DNA of 64,000 nt, from NCBI GenBank assembly GCA_963804595.1, contig CAWDQZ010000009.1, positions 310,001-374,000 on the forward strand, read 5' to 3'. Both the position numbers and the translations under genes were made by a program. Source of the DNA: DASUPK01 sp963804595 (GTDB lineage: Bacteria; Actinomycetota; Thermoleophilia; Solirubrobacterales; 70-9). The notes below the pieces were generated by a model, which saw nothing but the letters and a program-made list of their open reading frames with translations, was not told the DNA's origin and ran no database searches. This document shows, one piece after another, positions 23,901-32,223 of this stretch. Each line of letters begins with the position of its first letter. Position 1 is the stretch's first letter.

Positions 23901-24314
23901 GTGATCTCCACCGTCGCTGTGGGCACGGATGGCTCCGAGACGGCCGGCGAGGCAGTCCAGCAGGCCGCCGAGTTCGCGCGCCGCTTCGACGCGAAGCTGG
24001 TCCTGCTCAGCGCGTTCAAGGAAGGGGCGCCGCCGACCGTCACCGACGAGGCCCAGTGGGCCTACAGCCCGGCGGCCCAGCTGCGGGAGATCCTCGCCCG
24101 GACCGAGACCGAGTTGAACCAGCAGGGAATCGAATGCACGACCCTGGTCGACGAGGGAGACCCGGGCGACGTGCTGGTGCGCCTGGCAGATGACTGCGGC
24201 GCAGACGTCCTCGTGATCGGCAACAAGGGCATTCACCGACGGGTCCTGGGGAGCGTGCCGAAGTCGGTGGCGCACAACGCCGACTGCTCGGTCTACGTCG
24301 TCAAGACGACCTAG
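23901..24314 (+). CDS. universal stress protein, UspA family (ATP-binding type)
   Basis: A 137-residue single-domain protein. The N-terminus ISTVAVGTDGSETAGEAV carries the Asp that contacts adenine, and GNKGIHRRVLGSVPKSVAH is the ATP-binding G-2X-G-9X-G-S motif, so it should bind nucleotide. Family members accumulate in stress and stationary phase. GTG 23901 follows a TAGGAC box by 6 nt. It is separated from the downstream operon by a short gap. Confidence 0.92.
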   Translation: MISTVAVGTDGSETAGEAVQQAAEFARRFDAKLVLLSAFKEGAPPTVTDEAQWAYSPAAQLREILARTETELNQQGIECTTLVDEGDPGDVLVRLADDCGADVLVIGNKGIHRRVLGSVPKSVAHNADCSVYVVKTT

Positions 24315-24327
24315 CGTCGCCGCGTGG

Positions 24328-24333
24328 AATAGT
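24328..24333 (+). promoter_or_regulatory. putative -10 element for the hut operon region
   Basis: AATAGT lies 6 nt before GTG 24340, the first gene of the run that leads into hutH. Position matches the other leaderless starts. Confidence 0.35.
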
Positions 24334-24339
24334 CAGCGC

Positions 24340-25056
24340 GTGGCCGAGACCCTGTCGGTACCGCGTCGCTTCAACGGGCCGCTCGAAAGCGGTCACGGCG
24401 GTTACTGCTCTGCGGTCCTCGCCGCGTTCGTCGACGGGCCGGCCGAGGTCACTCTGAGAAGCCCCGTTCCGCTCGAGACCGCGCTCGATGTCGTTCGCGG
24501 GGATGACGGCACGGTCCGAGTGGCCGAAGGCGAGACGCTCGTCGCCGAGGCCGCGCCGACGCCCGAGCTCGATCTGGAGGTTCCCGACCGGGTGAGTGTG
24601 GAGGAGGCGCGCGCGGCGAAGGCCCGCTACCGGGGATCGACCGAGGGCCTCTTCAGTCATTGCTTCGTCTGCGGGCCAGGTCGCGAGGATGCGCTGGGCG
24701 TATTCGCGGGCGAGGTTGAGGACCGTGAGGTCGTCGCGTCGACATGGACGCCGCCCGAATGGACGGCGGACGACGCGGGGGCCGTGCTGCCCGAATTCAT
24801 CTGGGCCGTCATGGACTGCCCCACCTACTTCGCCGCCTACCGGGAGGGAGCGATGCCGATGAGCTTCCTCGGTCGGATGGCGGCGCGGATCGACGCGCCG
24901 GTGCTCGCCGGCGAGGAGCACGTCGTCATGGCCTGGCCGATCTCGCGGGACGGGCGGAAGCAGGACGCCGGAGCGGCGGTCATCTCGAGCGAGGGCGAGG
25001 TGCAGGCTGTCGCGCGGGCTCTGATGATCGAGCCGCGGGAGGCTCACGGACCGTGA
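24340..25056 (+). CDS. conserved protein, probable double hot-dog (thioesterase-like) fold, at head of hut operon
   Basis: A 238-residue soluble protein. The first half, with FNGPLESGHGGYCSAVLAAFV and EVTLRSPVPLE, resembles the central helix and strands of an acyl-thioesterase-type hot dog. The second half contains SHCFVCGPGR (two Cys) and strands ending in AVARALMIEPRE. Relatives are usually labelled hypothetical or thioesterase family. It overlaps hutH by 4 bp (GTGA), so it is co-transcribed with histidine degradation, but no role there is established. Fold assignment is by eye. Confidence 0.7.
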   Translation: MAETLSVPRRFNGPLESGHGGYCSAVLAAFVDGPAEVTLRSPVPLETALDVVRGDDGTVRVAEGETLVAEAAPTPELDLEVPDRVSVEEARAAKARYRGSTEGLFSHCFVCGPGREDALGVFAGEVEDREVVASTWTPPEWTADDAGAVLPEFIWAVMDCPTYFAAYREGAMPMSFLGRMAARIDAPVLAGEEHVVMAWPISRDGRKQDAGAAVISSEGEVQAVARALMIEPREAHGP

Positions 25057-26585
25057 TCGAGCTGACCGGCGAGGGGCTGACGCCAGCGCAGGTGGTCTCC
25101 GTCGCCCGGGACGACGCGGAGGTCGAACTGGCCGATCGGGCTCGCGCGGCAATGGAGAAGAGCGCCGCTGTCGTCGACGGGCTGACCGCCTCGTCGGAGC
25201 CCGCCTACGGAGTCTCGACCGGCTTCGGCTCCCTGGCGACGACGCGGATCCCCGCGGAGCGCCGCGAGGAGCTCCAGCGGGCGTTGCTTCGCTCTCACGC
25301 GGCCGGGATGGGAGATCCGGTCGAGCGCGAGGTCGTGCGGGCGATGATGCTTCTGCGGGCCCGATCGCTGGCGATGGGGTATTCGGGCGCGCGGCCGGAG
25401 GTCGCCGACGTCATCCTCCGGCTGCTGAACGCGGGCCTCACCCCTCTCGTTTTCGAACACGGCTCGCTCGGCGCAAGCGGCGATCTGGCGCCGTTGGCGC
25501 ATTGCGCCCTGGTGCTGATCGGAGAGGGAGAGGTCAGCGACGGGTCGGGCGGCAGGCGGGCGGCTGCTGAGGCGCTGGCGGAGGCCGGACTCCAGCCGCT
25601 CACGCTGCGGGCCAAGGAGGGGCTCGCGCTGATCAACGGCACGGACGGCATCCTCGGGATGCTGATCCTGGCCGTCGCGGACCTCCGCTCGCTGCTCCGG
25701 GGGGCCGACATCGCGGCGGCGATGTCGGTCGAGGCTCTGCTGGGGACCGACCGGGCCTTCGCCGAGGATCTGATCGCGCTGCGGCCGCAGCCGGGACAGG
25801 CCGACAGCGCCGCCAACCTGCGCCGTCTGCTCGCCGGCTCGCCGATCGTCGCCAGCCATCGCGAGGACGACCCCCGGGTTCAGGACGCCTACTCCCTGCG
25901 CTGCGCCCCGCAGGTCAACGGCGCCGCCCGGGACGCGCTCGCCTACGCCGAGCGAGTGGCCGAGCAGGAGCTCGGCTCGGCGATCGACAACCCGATGATC
26001 CTGCCCGACGGCCGGGTCGAGTCCTGCGGCAACTTCCACGGTGCGCCCCTCGGGCTCGCCTGCGACCTGCTCGCTATGGCGGTCGCCGACACGGGGGCGA
26101 TCGCCGAGCGCCGCACGGACCGCCTGCTCGATGCCAGTCGCTCGGAGGGGCTCCCCCCGTTCCTCGCGGAGGACCCGGGAGTCAACTCCGGCCTGATGAT
26201 CAGTCAGTACACCCAGGCGGCGATGGTGTCCGAGAACCGGCGGCTGGCCGTTCCGGCGGGTGTCGATTCGCTGCCGACCAGCGCGATGCAGGAGGACCAC
26301 GTCTCGATGGGCTGGTCGGCGGCTCGGAAGCTGCGCACGGCCATCTACAACCTCGGCCGGATCCTCGCGGTGGAGGCGGTGTGCGCCGCGCGCGGGCTCG
26401 AACTGCGTGCCCCGCTGGAGCCCGGGCCGGGAACCGGGGCGGCCGTTGCGGCGATCCGGGCGGCGGGGGTCCCCGGGCCGGGTCCCGACCGCCGGGTGGC
26501 CCCAGAGCTCGAGGCCGCGGAGCGGCTGGTGGCCACGGGTGGGATCGTGAGCGCCGTGGAAGAGGAGGTCGGGGAGCTCCGATGA
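25053..26585 (+). CDS. hutH: histidine ammonia-lyase HutH
   Basis: A 510-residue enzyme that deaminates histidine to trans-urocanate. The MIO electrophile forms from Ala-Ser-Gly at about residues 141-143 in GSLGASGDLAPLAH. YGVSTGFGSL near the N-terminus carries the catalytic Tyr, and EDHVSMGWSAARK and NPMILPDG are further signatures. GTG 25053 overlaps the preceding gene, and the stop overlaps hutU. First enzyme of the pathway. Confidence 0.97.
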   Translation: MIELTGEGLTPAQVVSVARDDAEVELADRARAAMEKSAAVVDGLTASSEPAYGVSTGFGSLATTRIPAERREELQRALLRSHAAGMGDPVEREVVRAMMLLRARSLAMGYSGARPEVADVILRLLNAGLTPLVFEHGSLGASGDLAPLAHCALVLIGEGEVSDGSGGRRAAAEALAEAGLQPLTLRAKEGLALINGTDGILGMLILAVADLRSLLRGADIAAAMSVEALLGTDRAFAEDLIALRPQPGQADSAANLRRLLAGSPIVASHREDDPRVQDAYSLRCAPQVNGAARDALAYAERVAEQELGSAIDNPMILPDGRVESCGNFHGAPLGLACDLLAMAVADTGAIAERRTDRLLDASRSEGLPPFLAEDPGVNSGLMISQYTQAAMVSENRRLAVPAGVDSLPTSAMQEDHVSMGWSAARKLRTAIYNLGRILAVEAVCAARGLELRAPLEPGPGTGAAVAAIRAAGVPGPGPDRRVAPELEAAERLVATGGIVSAVEEEVGELR

Positions 26586-28243
26586 GCGGTCCTCGCGAAG
26601 TCCGCGCCCCGCGGGGCGGCAAGCTGTCATGCAGGGGCTGGCAGCAGGAGGCGGTGCTGCGCATGCTGATGAACAACCTGGACCCCGAGGTCGCGGAGAA
26701 TCCCGACCAACTCGTCGTCTACGGCGGCAGCGGCCGAGCCGCGCGATCCTGGGAGGCGTTCGACGCGATCGTGCGGTCACTGCGTGAGCTGGGCGACGAC
26801 GAGACGCTGCTCGTGCAGTCGGGCAAGCCGGTCGGTGTCTTTCGCACCCACGAGTGGTCGCCCCGCGTCTTGATTGCGAACTCGAACCTGGTCGGCGAGT
26901 GGGACAACTGGGACCAGTTCCGCAGGCTCGAGGCGGAGGGCCTGACGATGTACGGACAGATGACCGCGGGCTCCTGGATCTACATCGGGACCCAGGGGAT
27001 CGTCCAGGGGACCTATGAATGCTTCGCGGAGATCGCCAGGCGCCGCTTCACGGGCTCGCTCGAGGGAACGATCACCCTGACCGCCGGACTCGGCGGAATG
27101 GGAGGCGCACAGCCGCTCGCGATCACGATGAACGGTGGCGTTGCGCTCTGCGTCGAGGTCGACGAGAGCCGCCTGCGCCGGCGCATCGATACCCGCTACC
27201 TCGACGAGGAGGCGAGCGACCTCGACGACGCGATCTCACGGGTCCGGGAAGCGAAGGCGGAGGGGCGCGCGCTCAGCGTCGGGCTGCTGGCCAACGCGGC
27301 CGATGTCCTGCCAGAGCTCCAGAAGATGGGGTTCGAGGCGGACATCGTCACCGACCAGACCAGCGCCCACGACCCGCTCAGCGGCTACGTCCCGAACCTG
27401 ATGACGCTGGAGGAGGCGCTGCGGCTGCGCGAGCAGGATCCCGATCAATACGTCAGGCGCTCCCGCGCCGCGATCGCCGCCCACTGCGCCGCGATGGTCG
27501 GCTTCCTCGACGCCGGGGCGGAGGTCTTCGACTACGGCAACAGCCTGCGTGCCGAGGCGGAGCTGGGCGGGTTCGAGCGGGCCTTCGCCTATCCCGGCTT
27601 CGTGCCCGCCTACATCCGCCCGCTGTTTTGCGAGGGGAAGGGGCCCTTCCGCTGGGTGGCGCTCTCCGGGGATCCGGCGGACATCGAGGCGACCGACCGG
27701 GCGGTGCTCGAGGAGATCCCGGACGACGAGGCGCTCCATCGCTGGATCACGCTCGCCGAGGAGCGGATCACCTATCAGGGCCTGCCGGCCCGGATCTGCT
27801 GGGCCGGGTACGGGGAGAGGGCGCGTCTCGGGCTGCGCTTCAACGAGCTGGTGCGCTCGGGCGAGGTCTCGGCGCCGATCGTCATCGGACGCGACCACCT
27901 GGATTCCGGCTCGGTCGCTTCCCCCTACCGCGAGACCGAGTCGATGGCGGACGGCTCGGATCCGATCGCCGACTGGCCGCTGCTCAACGCTCTGGTGAAC
28001 ACGGCCGCCGGAGCGTCGTGGGTGAGCATCCACGACGGGGGCGGGGTCGGCATCGGGCGCTCGCTCCATGCGGGAATGGTCTGCGTGGCGGACGGCACCG
28101 ATCTCGCTGCGGAGAAGCTCGAGCGCGTGCTGACCAGCGACCCCGGCACGGGCGTGATGCGCCACGCGGATGCCGGCTACGAGAGGGCGATCGCGGTCGC
28201 CTCCGAGCGCGGAGTCCGGCTGCCGATGCGGGACGCCGAGTGA
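26582..28243 (+). CDS. hutU: urocanate hydratase HutU
   Basis: A 553-residue NAD+-dependent enzyme converting urocanate to 4-imidazolone-5-propionate. The N-terminus RGGKLSCRGWQQEAVLRML, the NAD-binding core TAGLGGMGGAQPLA, TDQTSAHDPLSGY and ARICWAGYGER (the conserved active-site Cys segment) are all present. Length matches the family. ATG 26582 overlaps hutH by 4 bp and the stop overlaps the deformylase-like gene by 4 bp. Confidence 0.97.
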   Translation: MSGPREVRAPRGGKLSCRGWQQEAVLRMLMNNLDPEVAENPDQLVVYGGSGRAARSWEAFDAIVRSLRELGDDETLLVQSGKPVGVFRTHEWSPRVLIANSNLVGEWDNWDQFRRLEAEGLTMYGQMTAGSWIYIGTQGIVQGTYECFAEIARRRFTGSLEGTITLTAGLGGMGGAQPLAITMNGGVALCVEVDESRLRRRIDTRYLDEEASDLDDAISRVREAKAEGRALSVGLLANAADVLPELQKMGFEADIVTDQTSAHDPLSGYVPNLMTLEEALRLREQDPDQYVRRSRAAIAAHCAAMVGFLDAGAEVFDYGNSLRAEAELGGFERAFAYPGFVPAYIRPLFCEGKGPFRWVALSGDPADIEATDRAVLEEIPDDEALHRWITLAEERITYQGLPARICWAGYGERARLGLRFNELVRSGEVSAPIVIGRDHLDSGSVASPYRETESMADGSDPIADWPLLNALVNTAAGASWVSIHDGGGVGIGRSLHAGMVCVADGTDLAAEKLERVLTSDPGTGVMRHADAGYERAIAVASERGVRLPMRDAE

Positions 28244-28815
28244 GCGTTCGCGAGGTCGTGCAGATCGGCGACCCGGTGCTCCGCGAGGCCAGCCGGGACG
28301 TTGCCCCCGGTGAGATCTCCTCCTCGGAGATCCAGCAACTGATCGACGACCTGATCGACACCAAGCGGGCGACCCACGGCGCCGGGATCGCAGCCAACCA
28401 GGTCGGTGAGGCGGTGCGCGTTGCGATCGTCGAGGTCGAGGAGGGAAATCCGCGCTACCCCTACAAGCCCCCGGTCCCGCTCACGGTGATGATCAACCCG
28501 GTCCTGGAGCCGCTCGGCGACGAGGTGGTCGAGATCAACGAGGGCTGCCTCTCGGTGCCGGACCTGCGCGGGAGCCTCTTGCGCCAGCTCACCGTCCGGG
28601 TTCGCTACCTCGACCGGGAGGGCCTCGAGCACGAGGAGGTCAGGCGCGGCCTGACGGCCGGCACCTTCCAGCACGAGATCGACCACCTGAACGGCACGCT
28701 GTTCGTCGACCGAGCCGATCCGAGGACGTTCGCGACCTGGCAGCAGTTCGACCGTCATCAGCGCGAGCAGTTCGTCGAGCGCGTGGCGCGGCTCGTCGAC
28801 GAAGTGGGATCGTGA
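28240..28815 (+). CDS. def: peptide deformylase-family metalloenzyme embedded in the hut operon
   Basis: A 191-residue protein with all three deformylase motifs: GAGIAANQVG (residues 47-56), EGCLSVP with the metal-ligand Cys103, and QHEIDH (144-149) with two His ligands and the catalytic Glu. It should bind Fe2+ or Zn2+ and cleave N-formyl groups. It overlaps hutU by 4 bp and hutF by 4 bp, so it is translated with the pathway. HutF downstream yields N-formylglutamate, whose usual hydrolase HutG is missing here. This enzyme may fill that role, or it may simply be the housekeeping deformylase. The segment between motifs 1 and 2 (EEGNPRYPYKPPVP) should be compared with genuine deformylases. Confidence 0.93.
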   Translation: MSVREVVQIGDPVLREASRDVAPGEISSSEIQQLIDDLIDTKRATHGAGIAANQVGEAVRVAIVEVEEGNPRYPYKPPVPLTVMINPVLEPLGDEVVEINEGCLSVPDLRGSLLRQLTVRVRYLDREGLEHEEVRRGLTAGTFQHEIDHLNGTLFVDRADPRTFATWQQFDRHQREQFVERVARLVDEVGS

Positions 28816-30158
28816 GCGACGACCGAGCGGCCTCACTGTGGTGCGAATTCGGCTGGCTCGGCGGCGAGCGAGCCGAGGCGGGGGTCCTGATCGAGCTGGA
28901 TGGCGAGCGGATCGGCTCGATCGACACAGGTGTGACCGAGGCGCCGGCCGAGGCGACCAAGCTGATCGGCCTGACGATCCCGGGAATGGCCAACGCCCAC
29001 TCCCACGCATTCCAGCGCGCACTGCGCGGGCGCACCCAGGGGGAGCGGGGCGACTTCTGGACCTGGCGCGAGCGGATGTACGAGATCGCCAAGGGGATCG
29101 ACCCCGACTCCTACCTCGCCCTGGCCCGCGCGACCTTCGGCGAGATGGCGCTCGCTGGGATCACCGCGGTCGGAGAGTTCCACTATCTCCATCACGCCCC
29201 CGGAGGCGACCGCTACGAGGACCCGAACGCGATGGGGAGGGCCGTGATCGACGCGGCGCGCGAGGCGGGAATCCGGATCACCCTGCTGGACGCGTGCTAC
29301 CTCCACGGCGGGATCGGGCAGGAGGCGGAGGGAACCCAGCTCCGCTTCTCGGATGGCACGGCCGACGACTGGGCGGAGCGCGTCGACGGGCTCGAGGAAA
29401 CCGCGGGCGTGCGCCTCGGCGCGGCTATCCACAGCGTCCGCGCGGTCGACCCGGAGTCCGCGGCGCGTGTCGCGGCCTTCGCCGGCGAACGCTCCTGGCC
29501 GCTCCACGCCCACCTCTCCGAGCAGCCCGCCGAGAACGAGGACTGCCGGTCCGCCTACGGAATGACCCCGACCGCGCTCCTCGGGAAGGCCGGGGCGCTC
29601 TCGGGGCGCTTCACCGCGGTGCATGCGACCCACCTGGCCGGTGACGACTTCGAGCTGCTGGGAGGGACGGAATGCGGGGTCTGCCTCTGCCCGACGACCG
29701 AGCGTGATCTCGCCGACGGCGTCGGCCCGGCGCGACGGCTGGTCGAGGCCGGGGCACGACTGTCACTCGGTACCGACTCGCACGCACAGATCGATCCCTT
29801 CGAGGAGGCCCGTGCGGTCGAGCTCGACCGGCGACTGGAGAGCGGGGAGCGGGGAGGGCATTCAGCCGGCGAGCTGCTCTCGGCAGCCGCGGCCGGCGGC
29901 TGCGCCTCCATCGGCTGGCCCGAGGCCGGGCGGATCGATCCCGGTGCGCTCGCCGACCTCGTGACCGTCGGGCTCGACGGCGTCCGGCTAGCCGGGGCCG
30001 ATCCGGATCACCTGATCGAATCCCTGGTCTTCGCGGGAGCCGCCGCCGACGTGCGGCACGTCATCGTCGGCGGGCAATTCATCGTCAGCGATGGCGCGCA
30101 TCGAAGACTCGACGTCGCCGCCGAGCTCGCCGAGGCGATCGCCGGGCAGCCCGGATGA
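28812..30158 (+). CDS. hutF: formimidoylglutamate deiminase HutF
   Basis: A 448-residue amidohydrolase. The metal motif H-x-H is NAHSHAFQRALRG. FHYLHH and HAHLSEQPAEN contribute further ligands, and LSLGTDSHAQIDPFEEAR holds the metal-binding Asp. HutF converts N-formimino-L-glutamate to N-formyl-L-glutamate and ammonia, so this organism uses the five-step route rather than HutG-type formiminoglutamase. It is written ahead of hutI, with 4-bp overlaps on both sides. Confidence 0.95.
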   Translation: MSDDRAASLWCEFGWLGGERAEAGVLIELDGERIGSIDTGVTEAPAEATKLIGLTIPGMANAHSHAFQRALRGRTQGERGDFWTWRERMYEIAKGIDPDSYLALARATFGEMALAGITAVGEFHYLHHAPGGDRYEDPNAMGRAVIDAAREAGIRITLLDACYLHGGIGQEAEGTQLRFSDGTADDWAERVDGLEETAGVRLGAAIHSVRAVDPESAARVAAFAGERSWPLHAHLSEQPAENEDCRSAYGMTPTALLGKAGALSGRFTAVHATHLAGDDFELLGGTECGVCLCPTTERDLADGVGPARRLVEAGARLSLGTDSHAQIDPFEEARAVELDRRLESGERGGHSAGELLSAAAAGGCASIGWPEAGRIDPGALADLVTVGLDGVRLAGADPDHLIESLVFAGAAADVRHVIVGGQFIVSDGAHRRLDVAAELAEAIAGQPG

Positions 30159-31336
30159 GCTCGCTGGCGATCGACAACATCGGCCTGCTGGTCACCAACG
30201 ACCCGTCGCTGGGCGAGGGACCGCTCGGGATCCTCCGGAACGCCTCGATCGTCTTCGAGGACGACCGGGTGGCCGGGCTGGAGGGGCCCGGCGCCGCCGC
30301 GGACCGGCGCTTCGACGCCGCGGGCCGCTGCGTGATCCCGGGTTTCGTCGACAGCCACACCCACCTCGTCTTCGAGGGCGATCGGTCGGAGGAGTTCGCC
30401 GCCCGGATGGCGGGGAGGCCGTACGAGGCGCGCGGGATCATCACCACGGTGGAGGCGACCCGAGCTGCCGGCGACCGGGAGCTCCGCGACGGCGCCGCCG
30501 TGAGGCGGCGGGAAGGCCTGCGGGCAGGGATCACGCACGTCGAGATCAAGTCCGGCTATGCGCTCGACATCGCCGGCGAGCGGCGCCTGTGTGAGATCGC
30601 GGCGGAGCTCACCGACGACGTCACCTTCCTCGGGGCGCACGCGGTCCCACCCGAGTACGAGGGCACGCCGGACGAGTACGTGGAGCTCGTCTGCGGCGAG
30701 ATGCTGGAGGCCTGCGCGCCCCTCGCCCGTTGGATCGACGTCTTCTGCGAACGGGGCGCGTTCGACGCCGAGCAGTCGCGGCGGGTGCTCGCCGCCGGGC
30801 GCGAGGCGGGCCTCGGCCTCCGCGTGCACGGCAACCAGCTCGGCGAGGGACCAGGAGTCCGCTTGGCGGTGGAGATGGGCGCCGCCTCGGTCGACCACTG
30901 CACCTATCTCGACGACGCCGACATCGAGGCGCTGGCGGCCAGCGAGACCGTCGCGACCTTCCTGCCCGCCACCGATTTCTCGACCCGCCAGCCCTATCCG
31001 GACGCGCGCAGGCTGATCGATGCCGGCGGCAGGTTCGCGATCGCCACCAACACCAATCCGGGGTCCAGCAACACGACCTCGATGAGCCTCTGCATCGCCC
31101 TCGCCGTCCGCGACATGGGGATGACCGCCGAGGAGGCCCTGGTTGCCGCGACCCTGGGTGGCGCCAGGGCGCTCGGTCGCAACGACGTCGGCCGGCTGGC
31201 TCCGGGTGCGAGGGCCGACGCGGTGGTGCTGGACGCTCCCTCCTACACCCATCTCGTCTACCGACCCGGGGTTCCGCTGACCTTCGCGGTGTTCGTCGCC
31301 GGGGAGGCGGCGTGGGGTCCCGGCTCGATGGCCTAG
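30155..31336 (+). CDS. hutI: imidazolonepropionase HutI
   Basis: A 393-residue zinc amidohydrolase opening the imidazolone ring to N-formimino-L-glutamate. VDSHTHLVFEGDR gives the first two metal His, VEIKSGYALD and THE HGNQLGEG region are family signatures, DHCTYLDD follows, and ATNTNPGSSNT contains the catalytic loop. Last gene of the operon. ATG 30155 overlaps hutF by 4 bp. Confidence 0.96.
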   Translation: MSSLAIDNIGLLVTNDPSLGEGPLGILRNASIVFEDDRVAGLEGPGAAADRRFDAAGRCVIPGFVDSHTHLVFEGDRSEEFAARMAGRPYEARGIITTVEATRAAGDRELRDGAAVRRREGLRAGITHVEIKSGYALDIAGERRLCEIAAELTDDVTFLGAHAVPPEYEGTPDEYVELVCGEMLEACAPLARWIDVFCERGAFDAEQSRRVLAAGREAGLGLRVHGNQLGEGPGVRLAVEMGAASVDHCTYLDDADIEALAASETVATFLPATDFSTRQPYPDARRLIDAGGRFAIATNTNPGSSNTTSMSLCIALAVRDMGMTAEEALVAATLGGARALGRNDVGRLAPGARADAVVLDAPSYTHLVYRPGVPLTFAVFVAGEAAWGPGSMA

Positions 31337-31420
31337 CGATCGTGCCGATCTAAGAAGCAACGGCCGCACCCCGGTTAACGAGGTGACCACTCCTTGTATC
31401 GATTCTGTGAATTGCTTTGG

Positions 31421-32164
31421 TCAGCCGCGGCGGGCCGCGGCGAGGAAGGCCTCGAGGCGATCGTTGTAGGGCGCGCCGGTCGAGGGGACCGTGTGGCCTC
31501 GGCCGCGAATCACCTCGCGCTCAGCCGAGAGGGCTTCCGCCAGGGCGTCGCAGACCGCCTCGAAGGCGGGCGAATGGCCACCGGAGAGCACCAGCACCGG
31601 GAAATCGGCGGCGGCCAGCCGGTTCAGCGGGACGTCGGCCTCCCACGAGGGCCGCTCCCGCTTGAGCAGCTCGACCCCGTGCAGGAGCTCCTCCGGCAGC
31701 TGATCCGGCGTCCCGAATGCCGAGCCGGCGCCGCCACGAAAGAGGCGCAGGAAGTCCTCCGACGGGATCGACGATGCACCGGCGAAGAGGCGCTCCCCGT
31801 TGGTGATCATCTCGTCGACCTCGGGCGTGCCCTCGGCGACTCTCAGGCAGCCGGGCTCCGAGACGGTCAGGGAGCGGACCGCGTCAGGGCGCTCGGCCGC
31901 GGCGAGCAGGGCGATCACCGCGCCATAGGAATGTCCGACCAGGTGCGCTCCGTCACCGAGCAGCTCGGCGAACATCGGTGCCTCGACCTCGAAGTCGTTG
32001 CGCTCCAGGGGTGGGCTCTCGCCGAAGCCGGGGCGGCTCGGGATGACCAGCGTCCAGCGTTCGGCCAGCTCGCGCTGCTTTCGCCAGGTGAGCGCCGGTC
32101 CGACGATGTCGCCGTGGACGAAGAGGATCGGCGGCCCCTCGCCGAAGCGCTCAACGGCGAGCAT
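31421..32164 (-). CDS. alpha/beta-fold hydrolase
   Basis: A 247-residue alpha/beta hydrolase. The oxyanion segment is LFVHGD, the nucleophile elbow GHSYG, and the late His is in GRGHTVP; an Asp/Glu acid after LVLSGGH is less obvious. PSRPGFGESPP is a typical HGxP-type loop. Such enzymes cleave esters, lactones or C-C bonds; the substrate is unknown. Start ATG 32164 chosen; an 18-codon longer form from 32218 would run into the divergent promoter region. Convergent with hutI. Confidence 0.87.
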   Translation of the reverse strand: MLAVERFGEGPPILFVHGDIVGPALTWRKQRELAERWTLVIPSRPGFGESPPLERNDFEVEAPMFAELLGDGAHLVGHSYGAVIALLAAAERPDAVRSLTVSEPGCLRVAEGTPEVDEMITNGERLFAGASSIPSEDFLRLFRGGAGSAFGTPDQLPEELLHGVELLKRERPSWEADVPLNRLAAADFPVLVLSGGHSPAFEAVCDALAEALSAEREVIRGRGHTVPSTGAPYNDRLEAFLAAARRG

Positions 32165-32209
32165 CTCGCACGACGATTCGTAGCAACCGCGGCATAGCCG
32201 AACAAACCC

Positions 32210-32215
32210 TACGAT
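32210..32215 (+). promoter_or_regulatory. putative -10 element for the glycosyltransferase operon
   Basis: TACGAT lies 8 nt before ATG 32224 in the 59-bp gap between divergent genes. It has the same layout as other leaderless starts in the window. Confidence 0.35.
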
Positions 32216-32223
32216 CACCGCGG

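Noticed and set aside
24340..25056. HutG or HutD as identity of the first gene of the hut run
   Set aside because: It has neither the arginase-like or zinc amidohydrolase motifs of HutG nor the cupin pattern of HutD.
31337..31420. short hairpin GATCG/CGATC after hutI considered as intrinsic terminator
   Set aside because: The stem is only 5 bp and is not followed by a T-run.
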